A stretch of DNA of 64,000 nucleotides from Pedobacter frigidisoli (GCF_004331675.1 NZ_SJSN01000009.1:124001-188000); one strand, 5' to 3'. Counted from the first letter of the stretch, positions 10,249 through 20,601 are shown. Numbers and translations: made by a program. Notes: a model not told the origin generated them from the letters alone.

Positions 10249-10408
10249 ATCCCGTCTCGCTACCATTTTATATTGATATATCGCTCGAATTATAAAAGGA
10301 AACAATTAACGGCCATGAAAAACATATCCTATGGATACTAATAAAACGATAACAATAAAATAAGAGTAAAAGTGCTTTAGTTTTTTCATTGATCAATAAC
10401 TTTTCTAA

Positions 10409-10606
10409 ATTTGGCACCTATCTGGAAATATCGATCAGGTGGTAAAAAAGCGAGACCTCTTTTTGGCCCTTTGGGGCAGTGATGATTATTTTAACGGAAA
10501 AAGCCTTGCGATTTTTATCTCGAGATTAAGGCGACTGTTCAAAGCCTCGGCAATGGTTAGCATTGAAAATGTATATGACCAAGGCTATATTCTAAAGGTT
10601 AAATAA
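10409..10606 (+). pseudogene. C-terminal fragment of an OmpR-type response regulator
   Basis: The frame open from 10409 to the TAA at 10604-10606 encodes LALWGSDDYFNGKSLAIF, then ISRLRRLF and VYDQGYILKVK. This is the recognition-helix and wing end of an OmpR/PhoB winged helix as found in Bacteroidota hybrid response regulators. There is no start codon and no receiver domain. A stop at 10406-10408 lies directly upstream, and the preceding 160 bases hold nothing recognisable. It is a relic of a lost two-component regulator gene. Confidence 0.7.
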
Positions 10607-10634
10607 CTGAACCAAAACCTTTTAAAAAACTTCC

Positions 10635-12838
10635 CTAAGGTTTAACTTCCTCAATTTTAATTACCACACTGGTCCTTTCAGATTTTAAATTCGGATTGAA
10701 GCCAACTTTCATCAAGAAATCGCCACTGTAGATTGTATTTGGCTTAATGGTTGATTCTGTACCTGGATAAAGATTGATTTCAGTTAAACGATATTTTTTT
10801 TCACTGTTTAATCCCTGCATCCTTACCGGCAATTTGCTCCCTTCATTATAACGGTTATTAACCAAATAATTAAAGCTGACTGCTGAGGACTGATTTTGAC
10901 TCACATATAACATGGATGCGACACTACCTTCTGTTGGATTGCCAAACGGTACTGTTCTCCTTGCCAAATGGTTTGTTTTAAATCATTGTAATTTCTAATC
11001 GCCTGCTGGCAAAATTTAAGGTCGTTTTCTGGCAATTTACTAACCACGATATCAAAGCCCAATTTTCCCATCATCGCCACATCAGTTCGAAATTTTATGG
11101 GCTGCTTTCCCCAATCGGTAACATGGTTGGAGCTGGCAATAGCCGGATAAAAGTAAGAGTATTCCCATTGGATGAAAATCCGCTCCATTGGATCGGTATT
11201 ATCACTTGGCCAAAATTCAGTGAAATATTTTAGGGCGGCATAATCTACCCTACCGCCACCACCTGAGCAAAGCATCATAGGCACTTTAGGGTATTTGGCC
11301 CTTATCCTCTCCAGCACCTTATACAATCCTTGAACATATTCAATATAAAACGATGCCTGATCTTTCAAGTGTGAAGAGTAGGCATTGTAGATCACCGCAT
11401 TACAATCCCACTTAATGTAGGCTAAAGATGGGTTTTTGGTAAAGAGACCATCAACCACACCAAATACAAAATCCTGAACTTTTGGATTAGACAAATCCAG
11501 AACCAGTTGGTTACGGAAATAGTATTCGTTTCTTTTGGGTTGCTTTACAACCCAATCCGGATGTTTTTCATATAGTTCACTTTTAGGATTTATCATCTCA
11601 GGCTCTATCCAAATACCAAATTTCACATTATTCTTATCAGCTTCGCTAACTAAGGAACTTATACCATTGGGCAATTTCTGTTTATTTTCTTGCCAATCGC
11701 CCAAACCTGCGTGATCATCATTACGTGGATATTTATTAGCGAACCAACCATCATCCAATAAGAACATGTCTACGCCCAGTGCTTTCGTATTCTTTAGTAG
11801 AACGGCTAATTTTTGTTCATTGAAATCAAAATAAGTAGCTTCCCAATTATTCAATAAGGTTAAACGATCTCCTTTTCCATCCAGAAGCTGATAATCTCTT
11901 GCCCAACTTTGCAACTTACGACTTGCATCGCCTTTGCCTTTATTGGAAAATGTGTATAAAAACTTAGGCGTAACGAAACGCTCATTTGGTTTAAGTTTAA
12001 AGTTAGAAGCATAATTGTTTATTCCGGCGATAATCCGCAGGTTATCCTGGTAATCCAGTTCTAGGTCGACACGAAAATTACCGCTCCATTCCATTGCACC
12101 ATAAAGCACATCTCCATGGGTTTCGGTTGCTGGAGCATTAAGCGATACCATAAAAACAGATGGCTGGAATAAGTTCGCCCGTGTACCCAACTTGCTGTCT
12201 AAAGTTTTTATGCCATGTGTAATGCGACTTTCCTCAGGTTGCATTTCCTTGGCCCAATCGCCATGATATTGCCTCAAGTAATAACTTTGTGCCTTTAAAT
12301 ATAAGTTTGCGGATGCAAATTTCTCTAAGGTAATCGAACCCTTTTCATTGTGGCTTATTTCCGTCCATTGTTCAATTACATCTTCTTTAAAAAAACTTTT
12401 ATAATACAACTTAACGTTAAAGTTATAGATAGGATCCTTTAATTCAATTGTTGTTAAACGCACATTCGCGTTAATGTTCTCCACCTGATATCGAATAAAA
12501 CTTAAGTTAAGCCCCTTATTCCCATCGGCATGCGTAACGCTTATGGCGGGCTCTACCAAATTGCGGGAGCCTGAAGGTGTATAAGCAGAATTGAGTTGCC
12601 CTGTGTAATCACTTGTTTGCCTATATGTGGAGTTAACCTGTGCATATTCGATAGCTGAATGTAACTTTTGGCCGAAGTAAATGGTGTTGATGTCCTTGCC
12701 AACCACAGCCTCTAGCACCATGGCATTATTTGCCGTTTCTATGGAAATAATTTCCTGCGAAAAGCCAAACTGGCACATTCCCAGTAGACCTAATACTAAA
12801 AATTGGCGTTTAAATTTATGGATGTAGTTATTTTTCAT
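10635..12838 (-). pseudogene. GH36 alpha-galactosidase with a one-base frameshift
   Basis: A 645-codon frame from 12838 carries a signal peptide (ends GFSQ) and a GH36 beta-sandwich plus barrel. The nucleophile motif YIKWDCN has Asp478 and the acid/base motif is SDNTD with Asp546. After IWQGEQYRL the frame runs into unrelated residues and stops at 10901. The correct C-terminal domain (GNPTEGSVASMLYVSQ onward to 10635) continues in another frame. Restoring one base near 10942, in what is now GCC on the plus strand, rejoins them into about 734 residues, the normal GH36 length. Family members cleave terminal alpha-galactose from raffinose- or galactomannan-type sugars. The gene may be inactivated, or this may be a sequence error; both catalytic residues lie before the shift. 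Confidence 0.85.
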
Positions 12839-12852
12839 GCTAGTAATATTTA

Positions 12853-14883
12853 CTATTTTATGTTAATTTTCAGCATAGTTGCCTGTGCCGCTCCTAGTTC
12901 TTTCTGGTGATAATTTTCAGGATTCACGATCTGATGATCAACTAAATCTTCGATTGAAATGATGGAACTTTCATCAATCCCAAGTCTGGAATAATCAATT
13001 TTTGCGGTTGCATGGCTATTCTCAAAATTAAACAGCGCAACATATTTTATTTTCCCTAGGTCTTTTATATATTGGTTCGAGGCGCCTTTTCCCATATCTC
13101 CATCTACAGGCCTAAAAGCTTTCCCATCAATAATAATGTTTAGCAGATCCTCATTTTGAAATAGTTTTTCGGCTCTTGCTTTCCACTGCCCATCAACCGA
13201 AAAATCATCACCAACAATTAATGTTCCTGTTACTATTGCAGATAGGGTTCTGGATACATTTGCTGCTTCGCTTTCATCGGCAAGAACAACATGGTCTCCA
13301 TCAATATAATTATAAAGATAGGTTTGCCACCAGCCATTGGTTACGCTATTTAGGGTATATTTGGTATCCTTAATGCTTTTAAAGGCATCACAAGCTATTC
13401 TTCTTACTTGCACATATTTTCCAGATGCCATACTTGGAGAAATGGCTGCATAAACAAGCATTTTATTATCTAAACACTTTAACAAATATTCCATTCCTAT
13501 GCGATAAGACTGCATTCCAGTGGTAATTTTTGGATCATAAAATTGGGTAGACTCTACAGCTGCGTGCCCTAGGAAATCAATCTTGATCATTTCGAAACCG
13601 CTTTCCTTTAAATGCGAAATTACGGAATTTATTCTTTTTTGTGTACCAGGATGGGTAGGATCCAAAGCCCTGGCGCCATCAAAATCGTGGAAACCATCAT
13701 TAATTTTCGTCCACATCTCTCCAAAGGTATAATCACTGCCTGGAGCTTTTCTTTGCGGCCCACCATGAAAGCCCCAATCGGTAAAGGGTGCCCAATAAAT
13801 GCCAGGTTTTAACCCTTTGCTTTTACAATAATCGGCAAACTTTTTCAACATCGTATAATCATTGCCTTTAAGCATATTATCCCAATAAGAATCTAGGTCG
13901 ATGTATGCAATATTCCCTATGCGAAAGCTTTTCAGGTTGGTGGCAAAAAAATCAACAACTTGGGTTGCCTTTTCATAAGAAAGCTTCTCTTGTATTACAC
14001 CCCAACTGTTCCATCCAACTGGCGTTGGGCCATTCCAATTGGCAACTATAGGTTTCTCAACTGCCCTAACAGTCTTCGCATAAATTTCCATTCCGTTACG
14101 CCAGTCGTCAAAATAACCAAATAGGATTTTTGAGGATGAAATGGAGTTTCCTTTTAAATAACCATGCTCAATCTTATCTCGGGTAATATCATAATTGGTG
14201 TAACCACATTCGGTTGCCAATTGCAAGTTAGACTGATTCAACATTCGAGTCTTTAGCCCTGTTTTCCATTCATTATGATTTAAGGTGCCTACAACATAGC
14301 CCTTTCGGCTTCCGTTATCATAAACAGAGGTGATCTCAGCACTAACATTTTCTTTTTTTAAGGTTAATAAATTGGCTTGATAGCTAATGAAAGTATCGTT
14401 ATCAAAAGGAACGAATAGGCTAGTTTGAGTTGAAAAATCATTCACTCCTATTAATTCACCCTTTAATGGAAACATTTGATTGCTACTTAGATCTGTACCA
14501 AAAACCGTAACATCAATCACAAAAAAATCTTGGTCTGTGTAAGCAAAGATTGATTGTACCATACCAAATCCAGACTTATCTATAGTTTTAAACTTATACA
14601 GCAGACCTTTGCCAATTGCATTTCTAAAACTACTTCTGGAAGTTGTTCTTGTAACATAATCCTTAGAAGTTACTTTATTCTTGTTAACCAAAACCTCAGA
14701 GTAACCATCTCTTAAAACCTGCTTTCCGTTCACAAAAACATCAAAAGTACCTTGATCTGTTTTATAATTGACAAATGAATTTTTTCCATAGGGAATTTTT
14801 TGCGCCAGACAAGTAACACTGAGTAACCACAGAAATGTGATCATAAAACTGCTGCTGAACAATGATAAAAATTTCATTTTCAT
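12853..14883 (-). CDS. Clan GH-D (GH36/GH27-like) secreted alpha-galactosidase-type hydrolase
   Basis: The 676-residue protein has a signal peptide (about 1-27, ending CLAQ), a beta-rich N-terminal domain and a (beta/alpha)8 barrel opening with PVGWNSWG near residue 290, a hallmark of clan GH-D. The likely nucleophile is Asp436 in IKIDFLGH and the acid/base Asp499 in IACDAF. Assignment to GH36 or GH27 by sequence alone is uncertain, and the true substrate could be another alpha-galactoside or alpha-N-acetylgalactosaminide. It lies 14 bases upstream of the frameshifted GH36 gene and overlaps the end of the preceding glycosidase remnant, so these form one minus-strand transcription unit. Confidence 0.8.
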   Translation of the reverse strand: MKMKFLSLFSSSFMITFLWLLSVTCLAQKIPYGKNSFVNYKTDQGTFDVFVNGKQVLRDGYSEVLVNKNKVTSKDYVTRTTSRSSFRNAIGKGLLYKFKTIDKSGFGMVQSIFAYTDQDFFVIDVTVFGTDLSSNQMFPLKGELIGVNDFSTQTSLFVPFDNDTFISYQANLLTLKKENVSAEITSVYDNGSRKGYVVGTLNHNEWKTGLKTRMLNQSNLQLATECGYTNYDITRDKIEHGYLKGNSISSSKILFGYFDDWRNGMEIYAKTVRAVEKPIVANWNGPTPVGWNSWGVIQEKLSYEKATQVVDFFATNLKSFRIGNIAYIDLDSYWDNMLKGNDYTMLKKFADYCKSKGLKPGIYWAPFTDWGFHGGPQRKAPGSDYTFGEMWTKINDGFHDFDGARALDPTHPGTQKRINSVISHLKESGFEMIKIDFLGHAAVESTQFYDPKITTGMQSYRIGMEYLLKCLDNKMLVYAAISPSMASGKYVQVRRIACDAFKSIKDTKYTLNSVTNGWWQTYLYNYIDGDHVVLADESEAANVSRTLSAIVTGTLIVGDDFSVDGQWKARAEKLFQNEDLLNIIIDGKAFRPVDGDMGKGASNQYIKDLGKIKYVALFNFENSHATAKIDYSRLGIDESSIISIEDLVDHQIVNPENYHQKELGAAQATMLKINIK

Positions 14884-15170
14884 TAAGATTTTTGACTCGT
14901 AATATTAATCATTTTACCATTAATCCTGATTTTTAATTTGGTTGGCAACAGGCTATAAACTTTGTATGTAGTTACTTTTCCGTCTTTCCACTCAAAATCG
15001 AGGGTAAGGTTGCCAAGTGCCCTAACATCGGCAATTTTAACGAAAGCTTTCCATTCATTCGGGGTCAATAGCAGCGATTGACAAGCTTAAGCCATCATCG
15101 CTCCTCACCTCTAAAATTTCTTTTGTAGCATCAGCAAGCTGCAATGTTTTTATTGAGAAGACTAATGGCG
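14883..15170 (-). pseudogene. C-terminal remnant of a secreted glycoside hydrolase (possibly GH95-like)
   Basis: The last 61 codons read NEWKAFVKIADVRALGNLTL, then DFEWKDGKVTTYKVYS, a beta-sandwich tail resembling C-termini of GH95-type enzymes. Upstream the homologous-looking sequence (TKEILEVRSDDGLSLSIAAIDP) sits in a different frame and ends at a stop, so at least one frameshift is present. The rest of the gene is missing: the remnant abuts a truncated group II intron at about 15170. The family guess rests on a short tail and is weak. The stop codon touches the start of the next glycosidase gene. Confidence 0.5.
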
Positions 15171-15173
15171 CTG

Positions 15174-15356
15174 GATACCAGCCCTATAGATGTGAAATGT
15201 GACGGTTTTGGGGCTCTGTTTCCCAAAGTTCCATATTTGCGCAAACTTATTTCAGGCTAGGAGTTACACACCACACCCATGTCTCTGGCTAACACTTCCT
15301 ACTGCAAATCGTGTTCGGGAATTGAATCCTATAGTCGATTGCCATGCTTGGCGCAC
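15174..15356 (-). mobile_element. Truncated group II intron (5' part of domain I)
   Basis: Read on the minus strand from 15356, the sequence begins GTGCGCC and shows in order GCATGG, CTATAGG, TCCCGAAC, GTTAGC and GGGTGT, at the spacings expected for the 5' end of bacterial group II introns of the D1D4 type. A CTATAGGGCTGGTATC block ending at 15174 resembles a later part of domain I. No intron-encoded reverse transcriptase, domain V or 3' end is present, so about 185 bases of the intron survive. It lies a few bases after the T-run of a terminator. It is fused on its 3' side to a glycosidase remnant, which indicates a deletion. The match is from memory of the family consensus. Confidence 0.75.
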
Positions 15357-15362
15357 GAAAAC

Positions 15363-15391
15363 AAAAAAGCAGCTCTTTGCAGAACTGCTTT
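15363..15391 (-). terminator. Intrinsic terminator before the intron fragment
   Basis: On the minus strand AAAGCAG (15391-15385) and CTGCTTT (15372-15366) pair around a 12-base loop and are followed by a T-run. It starts at the stop codon of the small coding fragment next to it and directly precedes the group II intron 5' end. Confidence 0.7.
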
Positions 15392-15503
15392 CAAAACTTA
15401 GGGTCGGTAAGAGGCCAATTCTCGAACCACCTTATAACTTCATTGGCTAGTTTGGCAGATTCAGATAACCTGGAGAAATTATAATTCCCAAACAGACCCA
15501 CTT
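15391..15503 (-). pseudogene. C-terminal coding fragment, family unknown
   Basis: A minus-strand frame encodes LSESAKLANEVIRWFENWPL followed by TDPKF and a TGA stop at 15391-15393, immediately followed by an intrinsic terminator. The composition and the terminator suggest the real 3' end of a lost gene. Another frame overlaps it and no start was found, so it is at most a remnant. I do not recognise the family. Confidence 0.35.
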
Positions 15504-15932
15504 TCTAATTGTCCACTCTCCAATCATTTTTAGCAATCGTCAGCACATTTTTCAGCATTGAATGAATTATAGTCATCAGAAAATGCTTTATCAATTTGAG
15601 AATTTGTGTTCAATACTATTGTTGTTTCAGGTTTTATGTTGCTACTTTAAGTTGCTTTGTTGGTGGATATCATTTTTTAAGTTTTAGATGATGATATTAA
15701 TCTCCATACTAAAAAAATGATAACGCTTGTTATTTGGCAAAAAGAAACTTACTTCATACTTTGTCTATTTCTGCTTATTGAAGCTTGGATAACTACTAAG
15801 AAAGAAGCAAAGGCCTGTTTTTTTTCATCAGATAAAATTTTTTCGGCCCCTTTGTAATTATTTGAGTTGTTTAGATCGCAATCTAAGTTTTTTAAGCATA
15901 AAAATTATGCCTATTACCTATCCAACAAACCT
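15504..15932 (-). other. AT-rich stretch without a recognisable gene
   Basis: About 430 bases between the coding fragment and the GH97 gene contain no convincing open frame, RNA gene or repeat that I could identify. It is strongly AT-rich with several poly-T and poly-A tracts and probably contains decayed DNA. Confidence 0.5.
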
Positions 15933-18055
15933 CTATTTATTAATAGGCTTAATTGAAACCGCAGCTCCCCCACCTGGAGCGAGCAATAATTTAAGCACAC
16001 TTTTATGGGTGACCTTTATTTTTTTAATCTGATAAGATTCTGGATTGGTTTTCCAGTTAGCATCTTTCCCGTCTTCGTAAATTGTTGCCATATAAGTACG
16101 GTTTTTATCAAGAAAATCAAGGCTTATAACTGATTCTCTACTATTTGTTCCGGTAATTGCACCAATAAACCAATCCACTTTCCCTTTCGCCTTTCTGGCG
16201 ATGGTAAGAAATTCGCCAGGCTCTGCCTCAACAATTTTCGTATCATCCCAATCTACAGCTACATCTTGAATAAACTTGAAAGCATCCATGTGGGCTGCAT
16301 AATTTTCAGGAATATCAGCAGCCATTTGAAGTGGACTATACATGGTAACATAAAGCGCCAATTGCTTAGCCAATGTAGAATGCATTTGCCTATCTGGAAC
16401 GCCGGGCGCATAATTCCTCAACTTAAATATTCCTGGTGTATAATCCATCGGACCACCAATTAAGCGTGTAAATGGCAATATAGTTTCATGCTCTGGTGGA
16501 TTTCCATCTGCAAAAAAGTTCCATTCGTTGCCTCTACCAGCTTCAGAGGCCATAAAGTTTGGATAGGTACGCTGCAAGCCTGTTGGGCGAGTGGGTTCAT
16601 GAATGTCAATCATCACGTGGTAATCTGCAGCCTTTTTAATTGATCGGATGTAATGATTAACCATCCACAGGCCGTCATGATGCTCACCATGCGGAATAAT
16701 GCCTGAAACATAACCAGTTTTTAATGATCCATAACCATACTTATTCATAAAGCGGAAAGCAGTATCCATCTGCCTTTCGTAACTTGTTGCACCACCACCA
16801 GTTTCATTGTGCATAATCATTTTTACACCCTTTTCTTTTGCATAGGTTGAGATTTCTTTTACATCAAAATCTGGGTACGGCGTTACGAAATCAAATTTAT
16901 CTTCCTTATCATCTGTCCACTCTTCCCAGACCTTATTCCAACCTTCTACAAGTAAACTTTCAATACCGTTTTTTGATGCAAAATCAATATAATGCTTAAC
17001 ATTTGCAGTGTTGGCCGCATGTCGTCCGTTTGGGATATATTTTCCTTTTAGATACAAACTATCCATTTGATCGGTATAGTTCCAACTGGTTTTGCCGACC
17101 TGCATTTCCCACCAAACGCCCATAAATTTCATCGGTTTTATCCAAGATGTATTCTCGATTTTGGCAGGTTCGTTTAGGTTAAGAATTATTTTTGAGGAAA
17201 GAATATCTGTGGCCTTATTGCTTACAATAATGGTACGCCATGGTGTTTTAAAGGGCGCACGCATGTAGGCCTTATTTCCACGGGCATCGGGCACCAAGCT
17301 AGAAGTAAGTTTGAAATTTGTTCTATCTACATGCATCTGCATTGATGAATAATCTACCAAAGCAGCCTCATGAATGTTAATGTATAATCCATTAGCAGCT
17401 TTCAGCATTAACGGCGTTTGAACCGCATATTGATCAGGAATATTTACCTCAATTTTTCCGCTGGAGATTAATCCCCATTTTCGTGCATCAACCTGACTTA
17501 ACGGCGAGGTTGTATATTTATATTCATTGGAATCGAAATCTGCCGGAATCCAGAACGCCTTATGGTCGCCCGCCATATTAAATTCAGTCACTTCATCCCT
17601 TACAATAAAAGATTTCAAATTCGGCTGAGATGGAAATTCGTAACGAAACCCTACTCCATCCTCAAATACCTTAAAAATAATATCCAATAGAATAGATTTT
17701 TCACCTTGTTGCGCCAAATGAACGGTCAACTGCTTGTAATGGTTTCTAATTTGTGATACCTCTCCCCAAACTGGTTTCCAAGTTTCATCAACTGATGTAG
17801 AATCTATTTTGGTAACCTTAAAATTTTCGGTAAGAGAAATGTTTTGATCCAATTTAAATCCCATTGAGGAAGAAAGAACAGCTTTATCTTTACCATAATA
17901 AACCGAATATTGCGGTGTACCATTTGAATTGAGTGTAAATTCAATCCAACATATTTCATGCTTATTGATATTTTAGAGGACTGTTGCGAAAAAGCGCTTA
18001 TTGAAAGCAAGTAAAAGGCAACAGTTGGAAAAAGGATTCGTTTAAAGGATATCAT
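15933..18055 (-). pseudogene. GH97 SusB-type alpha-glucosidase with a one-base frameshift near its N-terminus
   Basis: The main frame (643 codons from an internal ATG at 17864) covers nearly all of a GH97 enzyme. Its catalytic glutamates fall at exactly the spacing of SusB: Glu354, 423, 441 and 447 here correspond to SusB 439, 508, 526 and 532. Both inverting-type base glutamates are therefore present, which predicts an inverting alpha-glucosidase rather than a retaining alpha-galactosidase. The signal peptide (ends AFSQQ) and first residues are in another frame from 18055. Adding one A to the AAAA run near 17972 restores a continuous N-terminal domain (EFTLNSNGTPQYSV) of normal length, about 707 residues. 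The gene lies 43 bases downstream of the GH13 gene in the starch operon. Confidence 0.88.
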
Positions 18056-18098
18056 TGAATTTGTATAATGGGGTTAGGCTAAATAATTTTGAATCCTT

Positions 18099-19481
18099 TT
18101 ATTTGGTGAGCACCATGTGCTGATATGGTTGAAGGAAAAGTTGGCTGGTTAAAGTTACCGCAGCACCCGTAAATCCATTTTTCCAAGCACCTTGCAAAAC
18201 AGTAGGAATAGCATAAGTTGTTGCGTTACCGCGAACGCTTGCAATTACAAATACTTTCTGTGTAGCCGAAGATTTGGTAAAAGCAGCAACATCATCGCTA
18301 CTGTAAACCGCCAAATCGCCGTTTTTAACTGCATCACTACCTTTTCTAAAGTTGATTATTTTCTTATACTCTGCTTTCATATCAGGATTGGTTGTCCAAT
18401 CAATTGGTGTACGGTAGAAGAAATCAATACCTCTAGTGCAACCAACTTCTTGTCCATTGTAAATCATTGGAACCCCTTTCATAAATGAGGTAATCAAAAA
18501 TGCCGACATTGATCCAGTTTTTCCGCCGTAAACACTCACTGGACTTCCACCTGTTAAATAAACATCGTGATTAGTAATGTACCTCACCACTTGCGATCCG
18601 GACAATGCAGGTGCATATTCGCTAGTATTCAAATCCTGCAACAGGGTTGCTGAGTTTGCATTTCCAAAAATCTTATTTTCCAAAGTTGAATAATAACCAA
18701 AACCGTAAACCATTTGAAAACCTGCTTTAAAGTGGTCATTTCTGGTTCCTTCGGCAAGCATAAGTAGTTTATGTGTAGTAATTCCCTTTAGCGCATCAAT
18801 GGCTTGTTTCCAGAAATCGAGTGGAACAAAATCGGCAGCATCACAACGGAAACCGTCAATATTTGCTGTAAAAACCCAATACTTCATCGCATCAATCATG
18901 GCCAACCTCATATCTTGGTTGTTATAATTCAACGCTGCTACATCGGTCCAATTTGTTCCTGTTGGCGGAATAATATTACCGTTTGCATCTTGTTTATACC
19001 AGCTTTTGTTGCTCATCCAAGCATTATCCCAAGAAGTGTGACTGGCCACCCAATCAAACATAACGGCCATATTTCGCTCATGTGCTGCGTTAACCAATGC
19101 TCTCAAATCCTCAAGATTACCAAATTCGGTATTCACCGCTTTATAATCCTTAACGGCGTATGGAGAACCTAACCCACCTGCAGATTTTAAAATACCTACT
19201 GGATAAATTGGCATAAGGTATACAACATTTATACCCAATGCCTTGATGGAATCCATTTTCGCAGTAACGCCTTTAAAGTTAGCATCCTGACTAAAAGCCC
19301 TTAAATTTACCTGATAAATTACCGCATCGGTAGTCGCTGGAACGGCAGCGAATGGTGTACCGTATTGTGGGTACGAGGAATCGGAAACCACCTCTGCCCC
19401 ATCCTTTTTGCAAAAGGTAAAAAGGGATATGCTTAAGAACAAGAAAGTCTTCAGCATGATATGCTTTTTATTATATTTCAT
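18099..19481 (-). CDS. GH13 alpha-amylase lipoprotein (SusG-like)
   Basis: The 460-residue protein has a lipobox (LFTFC, about residue 24), so it is lipid-anchored, probably at the cell surface. The GH13 barrel carries the catalytic triad: Asp214 in FRCDAAD, Glu244 in LAEGTR and Asp306 in TNHD. Family members hydrolyse internal alpha-1,4-glucosidic bonds in starch or maltodextrin. It sits downstream of susC, susD and the susE-like gene and upstream of the GH97 gene, the place taken by SusG-type enzymes in Sus-like loci. It is clearly paralogous to the divergent GH13 gene at 25463. Confidence 0.9.
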   Translation of the reverse strand: MKYNKKHIMLKTFLFLSISLFTFCKKDGAEVVSDSSYPQYGTPFAAVPATTDAVIYQVNLRAFSQDANFKGVTAKMDSIKALGINVVYLMPIYPVGILKSAGGLGSPYAVKDYKAVNTEFGNLEDLRALVNAAHERNMAVMFDWVASHTSWDNAWMSNKSWYKQDANGNIIPPTGTNWTDVAALNYNNQDMRLAMIDAMKYWVFTANIDGFRCDAADFVPLDFWKQAIDALKGITTHKLLMLAEGTRNDHFKAGFQMVYGFGYYSTLENKIFGNANSATLLQDLNTSEYAPALSGSQVVRYITNHDVYLTGGSPVSVYGGKTGSMSAFLITSFMKGVPMIYNGQEVGCTRGIDFFYRTPIDWTTNPDMKAEYKKIINFRKGSDAVKNGDLAVYSSDDVAAFTKSSATQKVFVIASVRGNATTYAIPTVLQGAWKNGFTGAAVTLTSQLFLQPYQHMVLTK

Positions 19482-19524
19482 TTTGGCTTATTTTAAACCC
19501 CTATGGCAAGCTATAGGGGAAATA

Positions 19525-20601
19525 TTAATTTTTCTTTAGCTTATAATTATAGTTCGATGGATCATGAAGATCTAAAGTAATGGTGTAGTTTCCACTCGAT
19601 GGTACGGTAATGTTGTTCACCGTGCCATTATAGCCAAAAACGGGGCTATCTGCATAAGCTAATTTCCCATTGGCATCTACGCCAAAATCAATTGTCCAAG
19701 CATTATTTGCTCGAAATTTAAATGATCCAGTTGAAACCATATCTGCGGTAACTGTCCAAACCTGTGTTGCCGTATTATAAACAAGTTGCGTATCGGTGCT
19801 CCATCCTCCCGGTGAGGCATCGCCTAAAATAGACCAAGTTGTTTTGGTTGCTGACCAAGTGTTGGTGTTGAGGTTTACCGAAACCTGAATGTAACCCGAT
19901 GCTGGTGCGATTAATCCTGCGGCATTACCATCTACTGAAATTTTTCCTGCGCCTCCATCGCCATAATTAATGTGATCCCAATCTTTTGCTGAGGTCATTT
20001 TAAAATAATTGGTTCCTCCTGCCGGGATATAAATATAGGCCTCATAAATTTTTGGCAGCAATGCAGCAGCAGTTGGCGCTGTAGATGGCGACCAGCCTTG
20101 GTAATCGCCTGGAATGTACAATAACGGATAAACTGCTTGCGCCTGATACGTTTTTACACTTAGAGAAACAGCCTTGCTATAAGTTGCACGATCTTGGTAG
20201 GCTTTAACACGAAATACAAGATTGCCCGTTGCACCACTTGCAATTCCCATGGATAAAGCCAAATCGTTAAGGTCTTTCCCCTTGTACGATTTGCTTAACA
20301 CATCATTACCCACCGCCACACTGGTAGCCTTGCTCCATGCAGCCGCACCAACGGTATCGGCAGGAACATCCACTTCGAGTGTATAAGTTACAGATGCCTT
20401 AATGGGAAAACTTACCGCCGGCCACGAAAACGTAACTACAGATGAGGTATCGGTAGCCGAAGACAATATCACAGCTGATTTGTTTGCGGTTAGTGAGGAA
20501 CTAAATGATACTGATTTTAGTACCGTTAATTCCCTTTCTTTTTTACAGGATTGAAAAAGCCCTGCACAAAGAATTATAAATAGATATATAGATTTTTTCA
20601 T
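19525..20601 (-). CDS. SusE-like outer-membrane starch-binding lipoprotein
   Basis: The 358-residue protein has a lipobox (GLFQSC, about residue 19). It is followed by an N-terminal immunoglobulin-like domain with VTFSWPAVSF, and tandem starch-binding domains rich in Trp and Gly (GDYQGWSPS, ILGDASPGGWSTDT). This is the SusE/SusF architecture: surface proteins that bind maltooligosaccharides without enzymatic activity. It follows susD by 10 bases. Only one such gene is present, where the Bacteroides thetaiotaomicron locus has two. Confidence 0.88.
   Translation of the reverse strand: MKKSIYLFIILCAGLFQSCKKERELTVLKSVSFSSSLTANKSAVILSSATDTSSVVTFSWPAVSFPIKASVTYTLEVDVPADTVGAAAWSKATSVAVGNDVLSKSYKGKDLNDLALSMGIASGATGNLVFRVKAYQDRATYSKAVSLSVKTYQAQAVYPLLYIPGDYQGWSPSTAPTAAALLPKIYEAYIYIPAGGTNYFKMTSAKDWDHINYGDGGAGKISVDGNAAGLIAPASGYIQVSVNLNTNTWSATKTTWSILGDASPGGWSTDTQLVYNTATQVWTVTADMVSTGSFKFRANNAWTIDFGVDANGKLAYADSPVFGYNGTVNNITVPSSGNYTITLDLHDPSNYNYKLKKN

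Noticed and set aside
15310..15440. Two tRNA T-arm-like stretches on the minus strand (GGTTCGAG near 15420 and GATTCAATTCC near 15325)
   Set aside because: No acceptor or anticodon arms could be formed. The second stretch belongs to the group II intron fragment and the first to a coding fragment that ends at a terminator.
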